Positions 26,654-35,897 are shown, counted from the stretch's first letter. The stretch is DNA of 64,000 nucleotides from UBA2336 sp031395485 (GCA_031395485.1 JANNUS010000004.1:1-64000); one strand, 5' to 3'. The notes: generated by a model from the sequence alone, not told the origin. Program-made: numbers and translations.

Positions 26654-27556
26654 CTAGCCAAATCGTGTCCCAATTTCCTTAACAACTGCATCTGCAAACA
26701 TTTCCGGTGCCAGTTTATTTTTTCGAAACCATAATTCCGGTTCAATCAACTCTAGTTCTGAAACACACAACCTATTGTTGTTATCCCAGATTACATCCAC
26801 ACGGGCATAAACAGGCAGTGGGTTGCAGGTTGAAACGATGTGTTCTGCAAAATCGATTTCAGATTGATTGGGAGTGTAGTCATGAAGTGTTCCACCAAAA
26901 TCATCTTGTACTCTAAAATCTCCAGCTTTCGCTTTCTTTAAAACTGCGTGACTAAATTTTCCACCGAAAAGCATGAATGCGATTTCTCCTTTTGTCATTA
27001 CCTGATGTTGAAATTCCTGAAGCAACATGGACTCAACTGAAATTAACTTTTTGAAGATACCCTCATGATCTAAGAGATTTGAAGGATGAAGCTTATAGGT
27101 ATGACGGGCGGCACCCGAAACAGCGGGTTTTAAAATGCAATCTTTCCAACCCGTAATCTTTACTAACTCTGATAGTGAACGAGCATCACCGATTTCTATA
27201 AAAAAAGTAGGAGGAATGTTAATTCCATGAAGGTGTAAATCATGGAGGTAATGTTTATCCATATTCCAACGGACAAGGCTGATCGGATTGATCAACTGCG
27301 TTTTGGTATTGACTGAATTTAACCAAACAGAAAATTCTTTAAAGCGATCAAAATAATCCCAAGTGGCACGAAACAATGCGAAACTAGTTTTTGTCCAATC
27401 ATAGTCGGGGTTATCCCAATTGGTTCGTGTAACTGTTAAGCCTCTTTTTTCCAGCGCCTCGGTAACCAGTCGATCCTCATCGAGGATGTTTTGAATGTAC
27501 CAATCAATACGGGGAGGGTTAAGATACTGCGAAGCTGTTAGCAGGGTGATGTTCAT
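26654..27556 (-). CDS. ATP-grasp domain protein
   Basis: A 300-aa protein of the RimK/glutathione-synthetase-like ATP-grasp group. A preATP-grasp region (TNWDNPDYDWTKTSFALFRATWDYF) is followed by INPISLVRWNMDKHYLHDL, ATP-binding DCILKPAVSGAARHTYKL with the Lys, LLQEFQHQVMTKGEIAFMLF, and the metal-binding end ARVDVIWDNNNRLCVSELELIEPELW. Such enzymes join a carboxylate to an amine with ATP. The closest named relatives I recall are the DcsG-like cycloserine/O-ureidoserine ligases and peptide ligases, but the substrate is unknown here. It leads the DUF1801-PAP2 group. Confidence 0.82.
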   Translation of the reverse strand: MNITLLTASQYLNPPRIDWYIQNILDEDRLVTEALEKRGLTVTRTNWDNPDYDWTKTSFALFRATWDYFDRFKEFSVWLNSVNTKTQLINPISLVRWNMDKHYLHDLHLHGINIPPTFFIEIGDARSLSELVKITGWKDCILKPAVSGAARHTYKLHPSNLLDHEGIFKKLISVESMLLQEFQHQVMTKGEIAFMLFGGKFSHAVLKKAKAGDFRVQDDFGGTLHDYTPNQSEIDFAEHIVSTCNPLPVYARVDVIWDNNNRLCVSELELIEPELWFRKNKLAPEMFADAVVKEIGTRFG

Positions 27557-27701
27557 TAGAATTAGTTAACAGTATATTTCTAAAAATTTGAGGAGGTCTT
27601 TTATATGTTCTTTCCCACGGTTGCAATAATTCAATCAAAAGTATTGCTTTTGCTCCCTAAAGTTATGACTTTCGGAACACACCTAAGCAACACCATAGCG
27701 T

Positions 27702-28448
27702 ATGAATTGCAAAAACTGTGACACACCATTAGATGGTAATTTCTGCACACAATGCGGACAGAAAGCCGATATCCATCGTATTACGTTTAAACATTTTCTG
27801 CATGAATTCTTTCATGCTTTTACTCATACTGATAAGGGGATTTTACTGCTGATGAAGGAACTGGTAGCCCGCCCAGGCTACGTGGCAAGAGAATATCTGG
27901 ATGGTAAGAGGAAAAAATATTTTAACCCACTCAGTTTCCTAGTCATTGTTTCATCGCTATATGCTTACATCAGTATTAAGACTGGTTATTACGAAGCTCT
28001 TACAAAATTGAGCCAGCCTCCCTCTGGTAGAGGAGGTGCCATCTACCAAGAAACGATGAACGTGATGTTAAACAATGGGAAGTTTATCAGTCTCTTTCTG
28101 ACACCCTTACTGATTTCTTTTTTTTCGTGGTTATTTTTTATTCGTTCAAAAAACAACATGACTGAAAATCTTGTATTGAATTCATTTTTATTAGGACAGA
28201 TTTATATAGTGATGATCGTGGTGTTTATACCTTGTTATTTTCTCTTCCCGGGTATTCCTGTTGCAGTTAATAATATGGTTTTTCATTTACTCATGTTGGT
28301 ATACATGACAGTTGCGTATCGTCAGTTTTTCAGGAATAATATTTTTCTGTGTGCATTGAAGTCAATTTTGATTATCATTCTTTTCATAATCTTCTATTGG
28401 CTCTGCATATTTGGATTTGTAATCCTGAAGCATGTGATTTTTGATTGA
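27702..28448 (+). CDS. DUF3667 membrane protein with zinc ribbon
   Basis: A 248-aa protein beginning with a short zinc ribbon (CKNCDTPLDGNFCTQCGQK, four Cys) and the DUF3667 core HITFKHFLHEFFHAF-like segment with TDKGILLLMKELVARPGYVAREYLDGKRKKYFNP. Four to five membrane helices follow (for example LFLTPLLISFFSWLFFI and ILIIILFIIFYWLCIFGFV). The family is common in Bacteroidota, often with one to several paralogues, and its function is unknown. Confidence 0.88.
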   Translation: MNCKNCDTPLDGNFCTQCGQKADIHRITFKHFLHEFFHAFTHTDKGILLLMKELVARPGYVAREYLDGKRKKYFNPLSFLVIVSSLYAYISIKTGYYEALTKLSQPPSGRGGAIYQETMNVMLNNGKFISLFLTPLLISFFSWLFFIRSKNNMTENLVLNSFLLGQIYIVMIVVFIPCYFLFPGIPVAVNNMVFHLLMLVYMTVAYRQFFRNNIFLCALKSILIIILFIIFYWLCIFGFVILKHVIFD

Positions 28449-28480
28449 TGACCTTCACCTTTCAGCTAGCAACAATGTTT

Positions 28481-29794
28481 TTAAGCTTTTCGCTTTTTGA
28501 CAATCATTAGAAAAGCCGGATACGAGATAACACCCAATACCGTTACCAAAATCAGATTGTACGGATCGCCTATGGCAAATCCGATAAACAAGCCCAGCGT
28601 GATAATTAATACAAGGATGGTCGTCCAGGGATAGCCCCATGCACGATACGGTCTTGCAAGATCGGGTTCTGATTTTCGAAGTTTAAGATGGGATGAAAAA
28701 CTAAAGGCCATCACTACCACGGACATGAACGAGGCTAGCGAAAAAAGTTGCTGGAAAGATCCTAAAATAATCAACACAAAACTTATGACTCCCGAAAGAA
28801 TAAGGGCAACAACAGGTGTACCACCTTTATTCACTTGGGTGCCTTGCGGAATAAAGAAACCATCACGACTTAATCCAAATAAAATCCTGGGAGGAATCAT
28901 CATGTAGGCGTTCAAAATACTAACAAGCGATACGATGGATATCACGGTAACAAATGTTGCTCCGGATTCTCCAAAAACTGCGCGTGTTACATCTGAAGCA
29001 ACCAATGGTGAATTGGCAAGCGCACTTATCGGAAGCACATGCATGAAAGCGACATTGAGAATCACATAAATGGCCATCACAGTGATGCCGCCCGTGAACA
29101 ATGATTTTGGAATATTTTTCGTTGGGTTTTCATCTTCCTCCGCAAAAAAGCAACTCGACCACCAGCCATTGTATGCGCCCATCACTAGTTGTATGGATAC
29201 AAGGAATCCGATAAGAATTCCGCCTTCAAACAAAGGTTGCGCCTTAGCGAAAGCAGACGGATCTACCTTAACGACAAAACACGAAACGATAAGTGCTGTA
29301 AAAAATAGAACTTTTAAAACACTGGTAATTTGTTGTGCGATGCTCCCATTTTTCACGCCACCTAAATGATAAAGAAAAAATAGAGTTAAGAAACCCAGCG
29401 CCATAATGGTTTCACTTCCTTTTAAGGAAGGAAAGAGGAGTGACAGGTATTCGCCAATGACAATACAAAAATAGGCAGGGGCTATCGAGTTTAAAATATA
29501 ATCGAACCAGCCGGTTAAAAATCCAGCATAGTCACCAAAGGCGCGCTTCACATAATTGTAAGGCCCTCCGGCTTTCGGCATCATGGTGGCCATCTCTGCA
29601 AATGAGCAGGCACCCAACAAAACGTACACTCCACCAAATATCCAACACGCAAGTATGAGCCAGTAGTTGTCCAACATGCCGGCAATTGTTCCGGGCGTAC
29701 GAAGAATGCCTACGCCAATGGTTCCACCTACCATCACCGCGATGCCAAAGCCGGCACCGAGTACTTTCTTTAATTCATTTTTTTGTTGACTCAT
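28481..29794 (-). CDS. APC-family amino acid permease
   Basis: A 437-aa inner-membrane protein with about 12 helices. The helix 1 motif GFGIAVMVGGTIGVGILRTPG is the unwound substrate-binding segment of APC transporters, and GGPYNYVKRAFGDYAGFLTGW lies at helix 3. These are proton- or exchange-driven amino acid or polyamine carriers. Helix 6 (QLVMGAYNGWWSSCFFAEEDENP) is typical of the LAT/YfnA-like branch. The substrate is not predictable. It runs towards the DUF3667 gene, with 32 bp between the two stops. Confidence 0.9.
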   Translation of the reverse strand: MSQQKNELKKVLGAGFGIAVMVGGTIGVGILRTPGTIAGMLDNYWLILACWIFGGVYVLLGACSFAEMATMMPKAGGPYNYVKRAFGDYAGFLTGWFDYILNSIAPAYFCIVIGEYLSLLFPSLKGSETIMALGFLTLFFLYHLGGVKNGSIAQQITSVLKVLFFTALIVSCFVVKVDPSAFAKAQPLFEGGILIGFLVSIQLVMGAYNGWWSSCFFAEEDENPTKNIPKSLFTGGITVMAIYVILNVAFMHVLPISALANSPLVASDVTRAVFGESGATFVTVISIVSLVSILNAYMMIPPRILFGLSRDGFFIPQGTQVNKGGTPVVALILSGVISFVLIILGSFQQLFSLASFMSVVVMAFSFSSHLKLRKSEPDLARPYRAWGYPWTTILVLIITLGLFIGFAIGDPYNLILVTVLGVISYPAFLMIVKKRKA

Positions 29795-29855
29795 TTCACA
29801 GGAGTTTTGCCATTATAAATTATGGTGTTAAGATAAACTAATTTTCAGAAAGCAT

Positions 29856-30043
29856 TTAACTCCAATCCCAAAGCAAAATGTTCCAATCGTCTGTAGCATC
29901 GGTAAAGGTATGTATGGTTTTGAAACTCAACACGTTCATGCGCCTTCATCGACCGCCTATTGGTAGTGGATACTTCCGTTAAACAGAATTTGCTGCAGGT
30001 CTTGAACTGAGTTTGCTACGCCAATCTGTAAACTGGTTGGCAT
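29856..30043 (-). pseudogene. Remnant of a GNAT N-acetyltransferase gene
   Basis: No intact frame spans this interval, but three pieces in different minus-strand frames read like parts of one GNAT protein. An ATG at 30043 gives MPTSLQIGVANSVQDLQQIL, a plausible N-terminus. A second frame gives LTEVSTTNRRSMKAHERV, the usual GNAT acetyl-CoA region before the last strand. A third frame gives SFKTIHTFTDATDDWN followed by ILLWDWS and a stop at 29858-29856. About 60 codons remain out of roughly 150, so a central deletion plus a one-base shift near the HERV/F junction is likely. It follows the HAD gene by 12 bp. Confidence 0.6.
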
Positions 30044-30055
30044 ACACTGTAAGAA

Positions 30056-30739
30056 TTACACAAAACTCAACACATCGTTAATTTTTTCTACTTGCCTGAA
30101 ATTAATATGGTCGATAACGGCTTCAACTTTTTCGTGTGCCCAGGTTACGTGATAAGGTACATGAATGCCGTGGCCGCCAATGTTAAGAATGGGCAAAATG
30201 TCTGACTTGATTGAATTGCCAATCATCATCAGTTCTTCTGGCTGAATGTCGAGGTGTTTAATTAGTTTTTCAAAATCAGGTTCTTTCTTTTCCGACATAA
30301 TCTCGATATGGTGAAAGTAATTGGCAAGCCCTGATTTCTTTAGTTTCCGTTCCTGATCGAGCAGATCACCCTTTGTGGCCATCACCAGTTTATACTTCGG
30401 CTTTAATGATTTTAATACATCTTCAACACCATCGATTAGTTGAACGGGTTGGTCCAGTAGGGATTGCCCAATGGCTACCATTTTTTCAATGGATTCTATT
30501 TTAATGTTATGATCCGTAATTCGAATGGCCGTTTCAATCATGGAAAGCATGAATGCTTTTATTCCGTATCCGTAAAGTGAAATGTTTTTTATTTCAGTCT
30601 GAAGCAATTCGCGTTGTACTGTATGCTGAGGCAAAAAGTCTTCCAGTAACGCACAAAATTTATGTTCGGCTTCCTGAAAATAAAGCTCATTATGCCAGAG
30701 GGTATCATCGGCATCGAAAGCAATAATTTTTATATTCAT
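30056..30739 (-). CDS. HAD-superfamily hydrolase
   Basis: A 227-aa protein with motif I FDADDTLWHN (nucleophile Asp9, acid Asp11), motif II Thr in YKLVMATKGD, and motif IV-like MMIGNSIKSDILPILNIGG. The helical cap between residues 20 and 110 makes it a subclass I HAD, as in YjjG-type nucleotidases and phosphoglycolate phosphatases. It dephosphorylates a small metabolite, the identity of which is unknown. The 16-bp gap to the upstream DUF1624-type gene suggests co-transcription. Confidence 0.87.
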   Translation of the reverse strand: MNIKIIAFDADDTLWHNELYFQEAEHKFCALLEDFLPQHTVQRELLQTEIKNISLYGYGIKAFMLSMIETAIRITDHNIKIESIEKMVAIGQSLLDQPVQLIDGVEDVLKSLKPKYKLVMATKGDLLDQERKLKKSGLANYFHHIEIMSEKKEPDFEKLIKHLDIQPEELMMIGNSIKSDILPILNIGGHGIHVPYHVTWAHEKVEAVIDHINFRQVEKINDVLSFV

Positions 30740-30755
30740 TGTAGTTCTAAAAGAT

Positions 30756-31952
30756 TTATAAGTACCTCAACCACCATTTTTCCGTGTGCTTGGTTTTGTA
30801 TGTATCGTACCATTTGCATAGCGGATACAACCCCAGCACAATAATTACCCAAACAATATACACGATCGTTAAACTGAAGCCTTCCCCCGGCACGAGAAAA
30901 TAAAATGGAAATTGCTGTTGCCCTGAAGCGGTAGCTTCTTGAAACGAATGCCCTCTTGCAAAGAAGCAAATGGCCGATAGAAAATGAACTAAATAGACGT
31001 GAATGACATAATAGAAAAAAGCAACACGACCGAAGGTTCGCATGGAATTAGCAAAGCCGTTCTGAACCTTTTCAAGGATTGGTAGTAATATCAATGCTGG
31101 CCCAATCGTAATGCACATAAACAGCAAGGATGGCGGATATTTATTCAAATTTATAAATGAAAGGAAGGTCATTAGTTTTGTTCCTTGCGAACTCCAGGCA
31201 ACCGGATCACCGTATACATTGATGAATCGCAATACAACAAAGAAAGCAAGTACACTAAGGCCAAGGCGTGTTAAGACTTTTCTTCTTCGATCTATTGAAT
31301 ATTGATCTGTAAAGAAAATACCAGCGCAATACCCCACCATCATCAGCCCTAACCACGGTACAAAGGGGTATACTAAAAAGAGCGAATGGTTTTGTGCGTA
31401 GGGATACGGAACAAATGCGCCATGATGAAGCAGATCCCACCAAAAGCCCGCCACAAAATCAGGCGCAGATTCAGGTATATCCAACAGATTATGCCCTAAC
31501 ACAATGATTAATCCTAACACTACAATTCCATTGAAGGGTAAGTGGATGAGCAAACCCAGGATTACCATACTAATACCAATCGCCCAAATAACTTGAAAAA
31601 AATGGAACGTGTAGTTTGGATTAAAGGACCAGGCAAATGAAATGATAACAAGTTCGACAAAAATTAACCAGAGCCCCCGCTTGATCAAAAAAGTACTTAA
31701 CTCCCGTTTTGTTTTGCGCTGGCTTTGCAAGTAAATGGAAGTTCCCGAAAGAAATACAAAAACGGGTGCACAGAAATGCGTGATCCATCGCGTGAAGAAC
31801 AAGAAGAATGTAGTAGTGGTTAAATCTAATGGATCAGCCGTATTGGCAGAAAAGTGAAAATAATCCCGTACGTGATCTAACGCCATAATAACCATAGCAA
31901 TACCGCGGAGGATATCAATGGATTCGATTCGGTTTTTAGCTAATGTGGTCAT
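30756..31952 (-). CDS. DUF1624-type membrane protein (heparan-alpha-glucosaminide acetyltransferase catalytic-domain-like)
   Basis: The protein is 398 aa if started at the ATG at 31952 (MTTLAKNRIESIDILRGIAM). The 11 extra upstream codons begin at TTG. It has about 10 hydrophobic helices and the family start motif RIESIDILRGIAMVIMALDHVRD, with the conserved His in LDHVRDYFHF and HFCAPVFVFLSGTS. The family includes the lysosomal transmembrane acetyltransferase and bacterial acyltransferase-3-like proteins that move acyl groups across the membrane. The substrate here is not known. Operon with the HAD gene 16 bp downstream. Confidence 0.85.
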   Translation of the reverse strand: MTTLAKNRIESIDILRGIAMVIMALDHVRDYFHFSANTADPLDLTTTTFFLFFTRWITHFCAPVFVFLSGTSIYLQSQRKTKRELSTFLIKRGLWLIFVELVIISFAWSFNPNYTFHFFQVIWAIGISMVILGLLIHLPFNGIVVLGLIIVLGHNLLDIPESAPDFVAGFWWDLLHHGAFVPYPYAQNHSLFLVYPFVPWLGLMMVGYCAGIFFTDQYSIDRRRKVLTRLGLSVLAFFVVLRFINVYGDPVAWSSQGTKLMTFLSFINLNKYPPSLLFMCITIGPALILLPILEKVQNGFANSMRTFGRVAFFYYVIHVYLVHFLSAICFFARGHSFQEATASGQQQFPFYFLVPGEGFSLTIVYIVWVIIVLGLYPLCKWYDTYKTKHTEKWWLRYL

Positions 31953-32157
31953 AGAATAGCGGACTTGGTTCAGATTATTTATCAATATAATAACTAGTAT
32001 GATAATTCTAAATCACGATGTTGTTAAACACTCGTACCGTTATTTAGGGTATCGAACTTATATTCGAAAAATGGAAGTGCCTCAGCCAACACTTATCACG
32101 GTTAGCCCTGTTAAGGACTCATTGCCAAGGCAAAATTCGAATGAGTAAGGAACTAGA

Positions 32158-32904
32158 TTAAAAAAACCACAACTTAATCGCCATCGCAAGTACCGAAACA
32201 ATCATCACGCGTTTGATCCATACTTCCCCCTTATCTACACTCCAACGGCTGGCGTACCATCCGCCCAATGCATGACCAATAGCAAGTATGAATCCGGTTT
32301 GCCAAACAATTTTTCCTTGGTAAGCAAATACCGCTATGGAGACAGCGGTATACAAAATGGCAACAAATACTTTTATATAGTTACTCTTTACTAAGCTTAG
32401 GTTATTCACCATACTTAATGCAGCTATTATTAGAAAACCAATGCCCGCCTGCACGAAACCTCCGTAAATTCCAATGAAGAAAAAGCAAACGGCTCCTATC
32501 CACTGTCGTGGAGGTGTTAATTTTTCTTGCCCGTTAGATTTAAATGGATCGTAGATGATGACCGCGACCGCGGCAATCATTACACCAACAAATATTTTTT
32601 TGAATACTTCATCGGCTACGTGTGAGGCTAGCAAGGCGCCAATCAAGCCACCACCCAGCGAGGTTATGCCAAGGTATAAGCTGTATGGCCACGGAAGTTC
32701 AATGCCTTTGCTTCGAAATCCGCCAACGGCAAAAATATTTTGAAAGAGCAGCGCCACACGGCTGGTAGCGTTTGCAGATGTGATGGGCAAACCCATAAAG
32801 GTGAGAATTGGAACCGAAAAAAGTGAACCCCCACCACCCACTGTATTGAGGAATGCCGCAGCAAAACCGACAAGAATAATGAGGAGGGATTCGAGTAAAC
32901 TCAT
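32158..32904 (-). CDS. TSUP-family (TauE/SafE) membrane transporter
   Basis: A 248-aa protein of 7-8 helices with the two internally related halves of TSUP carriers: GFAAAFLNTVGGGGSLFSVPIL at the start and FFIGIYGGFVQAGIGFLIIAAL in the middle. Members export sulfite, sulfoacetate or other small organosulfur or thiol anions; the substrate here is open. It is the last gene of the run that begins with namZ, 8 bp after the SDR gene. Confidence 0.9.
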   Translation of the reverse strand: MSLLESLLIILVGFAAAFLNTVGGGGSLFSVPILTFMGLPITSANATSRVALLFQNIFAVGGFRSKGIELPWPYSLYLGITSLGGGLIGALLASHVADEVFKKIFVGVMIAAVAVIIYDPFKSNGQEKLTPPRQWIGAVCFFFIGIYGGFVQAGIGFLIIAALSMVNNLSLVKSNYIKVFVAILYTAVSIAVFAYQGKIVWQTGFILAIGHALGGWYASRWSVDKGEVWIKRVMIVSVLAMAIKLWFF

Positions 32905-32912
32905 CAGAAATT

Positions 32913-33722
32913 TTATCTGACCTTAGCCGTGCGAACAATTTTAGAGAAAACACGCGGAAAATACTGCATCATATAGATAGCCATTCGCTCTTTCAGGCCA
33001 CCGATAAATACTTGTTCGGTATTTGCCTCAATCTCGCGAATCATTTTTTTAGCAAACACATCTGGCAACATACCGTGATCCGTGGTGGTGTCCATCTGAT
33101 TGAGGGGTGAGCCATCACCTTTTAGCGCGTTGATTGTTACATTGGTGCGTATCCAACCCGGGCAAATCAGTGTGACGTGAATATTTTTGCTTTCCTTCCA
33201 CAACTCTGCACGAAGCGAATCAAAAAATCCGTGCAGCGCATGTTTGGCCGCTGCATAGCCCGAACGATACGGAGTTCCAATAAGTCCTAACACGCTACTG
33301 ATGGTTACATAATGTCCCGATTTGCGTTTAATAAAATGTGCAATTAATGATTTAGTAAGTGCGAGTGTTCCGAAGTAATCAATCTCCATTACTTTTCGGT
33401 CAACTTCAACGGTAGTATCTTTTGCTAAACTTCGTTGACTGATGCCACCATTATTAATTAGAATATCAACGTGGCCAAAAACCTGAATGGCAGCTTCGCC
33501 ACATAACTGAAGGGTAGAAGGTTGCGACAAATCAAGCGGCAACACCCGAATATTAGGTTGAGCCTGCGCTATACAATTTCCTTTTACGCGTTCCAGCTCC
33601 TCTTTTCTTCGCGAAGAAATTATAAGTTTAGCTCCCTTTTTTGCGAGCTCATATACCAACGCTTCGCCAATCCCTGATGAAGCTCCTGTAATCCAAACAA
33701 CTTTTCCTGTTACTTTCGACAT
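32913..33722 (-). CDS. SDR-family oxidoreductase
   Basis: A 269-aa classical short-chain dehydrogenase. It has TGASSGIG (cofactor), NNGGIS, Ser in TISSVLGLIG and the YAAAK catalytic pair in SGYAAAKHALHGFFDSLRAEL. The C-terminal part (AKKMIREIEANTEQVFIGGLKERMAIYMMQYFPRVF) resembles membrane-associated DHRS7-like members of Bacteroidota. The substrate is unknown. It sits between folA (13 bp) and the TSUP gene (8 bp). Confidence 0.88.
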   Translation of the reverse strand: MSKVTGKVVWITGASSGIGEALVYELAKKGAKLIISSRRKEELERVKGNCIAQAQPNIRVLPLDLSQPSTLQLCGEAAIQVFGHVDILINNGGISQRSLAKDTTVEVDRKVMEIDYFGTLALTKSLIAHFIKRKSGHYVTISSVLGLIGTPYRSGYAAAKHALHGFFDSLRAELWKESKNIHVTLICPGWIRTNVTINALKGDGSPLNQMDTTTDHGMLPDVFAKKMIREIEANTEQVFIGGLKERMAIYMMQYFPRVFSKIVRTAKVR

Positions 33723-33735
33723 GACCCTAATATTA

Positions 33736-34239
33736 TTAATTATAGCGTTCGAAAACTACGAAATCGAAAGCAAACTTGTGACGATCATCACTCAAATGAT
33801 GTTTCCTGGATACTTCTTTCCATTGGCTTTTCTCGAACTCGGGAAAATACGTATCGCCCTCAATGTGCGCGTGGATTTGGGTGAGGTATAGCCGTGTGGC
33901 GAGTGGAAAGCCTTGGTTATAAATTTCAGCCCCACCAATAATAAAAACTTCTGTTACGTTGTTAACTTTTGCTATCTCCAAACCTTCTTCAATTGAATTT
34001 ACAACGGTACATTGGGGCGCAGAAAAATTCTTTTGTCGTGTTACCACGATGTTGGTGCGATTGGGTAATGGCCTGAATTTCTCTGGAATGGATTCATAGT
34101 TTTTCCGCCCCATGATTACGTGATGCCCTTTGGTGGTTTGCATGAAATACTTCATGTCGTCAGGCAGGTGCCAAGGCAGGTCGTTATTTTTACCGATGAC
34201 TCGGTTTTCAGTTAAGGCGGCTATGAGTGATATAATCAT
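33736..34239 (-). CDS. folA: Dihydrofolate reductase
   Basis: FolA reduces dihydrofolate to tetrahydrofolate with NADPH. Starting at the ATG 34239 gives MIISLIAALTENRVIGKNNDLPWHLPDDMKYF, the standard N-terminus, and a 167-aa protein; upstream in-frame codons only reach a TTG. Other marks are MGRKNYESIPEKFRPLPNR and FIIGGAEIYNQ, both typical of bacterial DHFR. The Asp of LPDDMKYF is the catalytic acid. It shares a run with fmt, another folate-dependent gene. Confidence 0.95.
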   Translation of the reverse strand: MIISLIAALTENRVIGKNNDLPWHLPDDMKYFMQTTKGHHVIMGRKNYESIPEKFRPLPNRTNIVVTRQKNFSAPQCTVVNSIEEGLEIAKVNNVTEVFIIGGAEIYNQGFPLATRLYLTQIHAHIEGDTYFPEFEKSQWKEVSRKHHLSDDRHKFAFDFVVFERYN

Positions 34240-34266
34240 AAATGGCGATAAGCCAAGTTCAGGCTT

Positions 34267-34308
34267 CAAGCAACAGGGCCAGCCTTGTTGCTTGTAGCTT
34301 GCAACTTA
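34267..34308. repeat. Hairpin and degenerate heptamer repeat between fmt and folA
   Basis: A perfect 9-bp inverted repeat (CAAGCAACA at 34267-34275 with TGTTGCTTG at 34286-34294, 10-nt loop) is followed by loosely repeated 7-bp units of the form TAGCTTG, CAACTTA, TAGCTAC. It occupies most of the 72 bp between the fmt stop and the folA start. Confidence 0.5.
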
Positions 34309-34311
34309 TAG

Positions 34312-35229
34312 CTACAGTTTATTTCCTCTAAAAAACTCCTCCGCCAACATTCGCTTCTTTCCTTCTGGTTGAAATTCAAGAATGGAAACCCAACCGTTAG
34401 CGGCTTTCACGTAAAGATAACTTTTGTTGTCGGTATTAATTTCTCCGGGTGCTGAATCCCGAATCGTTGATCCTGAATCTAGCACCTTGAATATTTTAAA
34501 AGTCTTGCCATTAAGAATAGTCCACGCTGCCGGATACGGACTTAGACCTCGAACAAAATTTATAATTTGGTTTGTGGATTTGTTCCAATCAATCTGACAG
34601 GTCTCTTTAAAAATTTTAGGCGCATGTATCTCCTTGTCTTGAGGTTGTGGTATAGATGGATAGTTACCGACTTCAATTGCCTTTACCGTTTTTAAAACTA
34701 ACTGAGCTCCTCGTTTCATCAGTCTTTCATACAATGATCCTACATCATCAGAATATAGAATAGGTTCTTTCTCCTGAAAGATGATGCTACCCGTATCAAT
34801 TTCATGTTTCAGAAAAAATGTGGTGACACCGGTTTCCTTTTCTCCATTAATGATAGCCCAATTAATGGGAGCTGCTCCGCGGTACTGGGGCAGGAGTGAA
34901 GCATGAAGATTAAAGGTACCGAGTGAGGGCATGGCCCACACGACTTCCGGTAACATGCGAAACGCCACAACAACTTGAAGATTGGCGTTGTAGCTATTTA
35001 ACTCTTCGAGAAATTCAGGTGACTTTAAATTGGTGGGTTGAAGAACAGGAATGTTGTGATTTAGTGCACACTCTTTTACGGGTGAAGCTACAAGTTTCTG
35101 CCCTCTGCCCTGTGGCTTATCGGGGGCTGTAATTACGGCCAGCACATTGAATTTGTTCGTTACCAGTACTTCCAGACTGGAAACCGCAAACTCGGGTGTG
35201 CCCATAAAGATTATCCGCAACGTATTCAT
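34312..35229 (-). CDS. fmt: Methionyl-tRNA formyltransferase
   Basis: Fmt formylates Met-tRNA(fMet) using 10-formyltetrahydrofolate. The 305-aa protein has the N-terminal formyltransferase fold with RIIFMGTPEFAV, the catalytic Asn-His-Asp set in GTFNLHASLLPQYRGAAPINWAIINGEKETGVTTF, and the C-terminal OB-fold domain starting near residue 205 (IDWNKSTNQIINFVRGLSPYPAAW). Length and motifs are complete. Operon with nth upstream (24 bp). Confidence 0.95.
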   Translation of the reverse strand: MNTLRIIFMGTPEFAVSSLEVLVTNKFNVLAVITAPDKPQGRGQKLVASPVKECALNHNIPVLQPTNLKSPEFLEELNSYNANLQVVVAFRMLPEVVWAMPSLGTFNLHASLLPQYRGAAPINWAIINGEKETGVTTFFLKHEIDTGSIIFQEKEPILYSDDVGSLYERLMKRGAQLVLKTVKAIEVGNYPSIPQPQDKEIHAPKIFKETCQIDWNKSTNQIINFVRGLSPYPAAWTILNGKTFKIFKVLDSGSTIRDSAPGEINTDNKSYLYVKAANGWVSILEFQPEGKKRMLAEEFFRGNKL

Positions 35230-35253
35230 GGATGCAAGGTAAACGGACTTAAC

Positions 35254-35889
35254 TTAATCGCGTAACGCTGCACGGAGATATTTCAAACAGATCGGGCATT
35301 CTTTCCAGTTGTGTCCACGTGCCATGCAATACTCGCGGCCAAAGTAAATAATTTGAAGATGTGCCTTGTTCCAGCTCTTTTCAGGGATCAATCGCTTTAA
35401 ATCCTTTTCAGTTTGCTCTACATTTTTTCCATTGGATAAATTCCAGCGATACGCGAGGCGGTGGATATGGGTATCAACCGGGAAGGCCGGTTTACCAAAC
35501 CATTGCGTCATTACAACCGATGCGGTTTTATGACCTACAGCCGGAAGCTCTTCCAGTTCTTCAAATGTTTGCGGAACTTTCCCGTAATATTTCTCAATCA
35601 ATATTTTTGATAGCCCGTAAATACCTTTCGACTTCATTGGCGATAATCCACAGGGCTTAATGATCTCACGGATTTCATCGGCACTCATCTTCACCATGTC
35701 ATATGGATTGTCGGCTTGGGCAAAAAGAAGTGGTGTGATCTTATTCACGCGCTCATCGGTGCATTGTGCTGACAATAAAACAGAAATTAATAAGGTGTAC
35801 GCGTCCTTATGTTGGAGCGGAACTTCGGGTTCCGGATAAAGTTTCTCCAGCGTATTTAGAATGTCATTTACTTTTTCGGATTTAGTCAT
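35254..35889 (-). CDS. nth: Endonuclease III (DNA glycosylase/AP lyase)
   Basis: The 211-aa base-excision repair enzyme removes oxidised pyrimidines and cleaves AP sites. The helix-hairpin-helix LPAVGHKTASVV has the catalytic Lys121, and the catalytic Asp is Asp139 in VDTHIHRLAYR. The C-terminal iron-sulfur loop is unusual: Cys188, Cys198 and Cys201 (C-x9-C-x2-C) with no fourth Cys in the remaining ten residues, whereas the classical motif is C-x6-C-x2-C-x5-C. Either the cluster has a non-Cys ligand or is absent. It lies 8 bp after the namZ stop. Confidence 0.92.
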   Translation of the reverse strand: MTKSEKVNDILNTLEKLYPEPEVPLQHKDAYTLLISVLLSAQCTDERVNKITPLLFAQADNPYDMVKMSADEIREIIKPCGLSPMKSKGIYGLSKILIEKYYGKVPQTFEELEELPAVGHKTASVVMTQWFGKPAFPVDTHIHRLAYRWNLSNGKNVEQTEKDLKRLIPEKSWNKAHLQIIYFGREYCMARGHNWKECPICLKYLRAALRD

Positions 35890-35897
35890 TGCTGCTT

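Noticed and set aside
29070..29369. 99-codon plus-strand frame opposite the APC permease
   Set aside because: It lies within a well-supported transporter gene on the other strand and has no motif.
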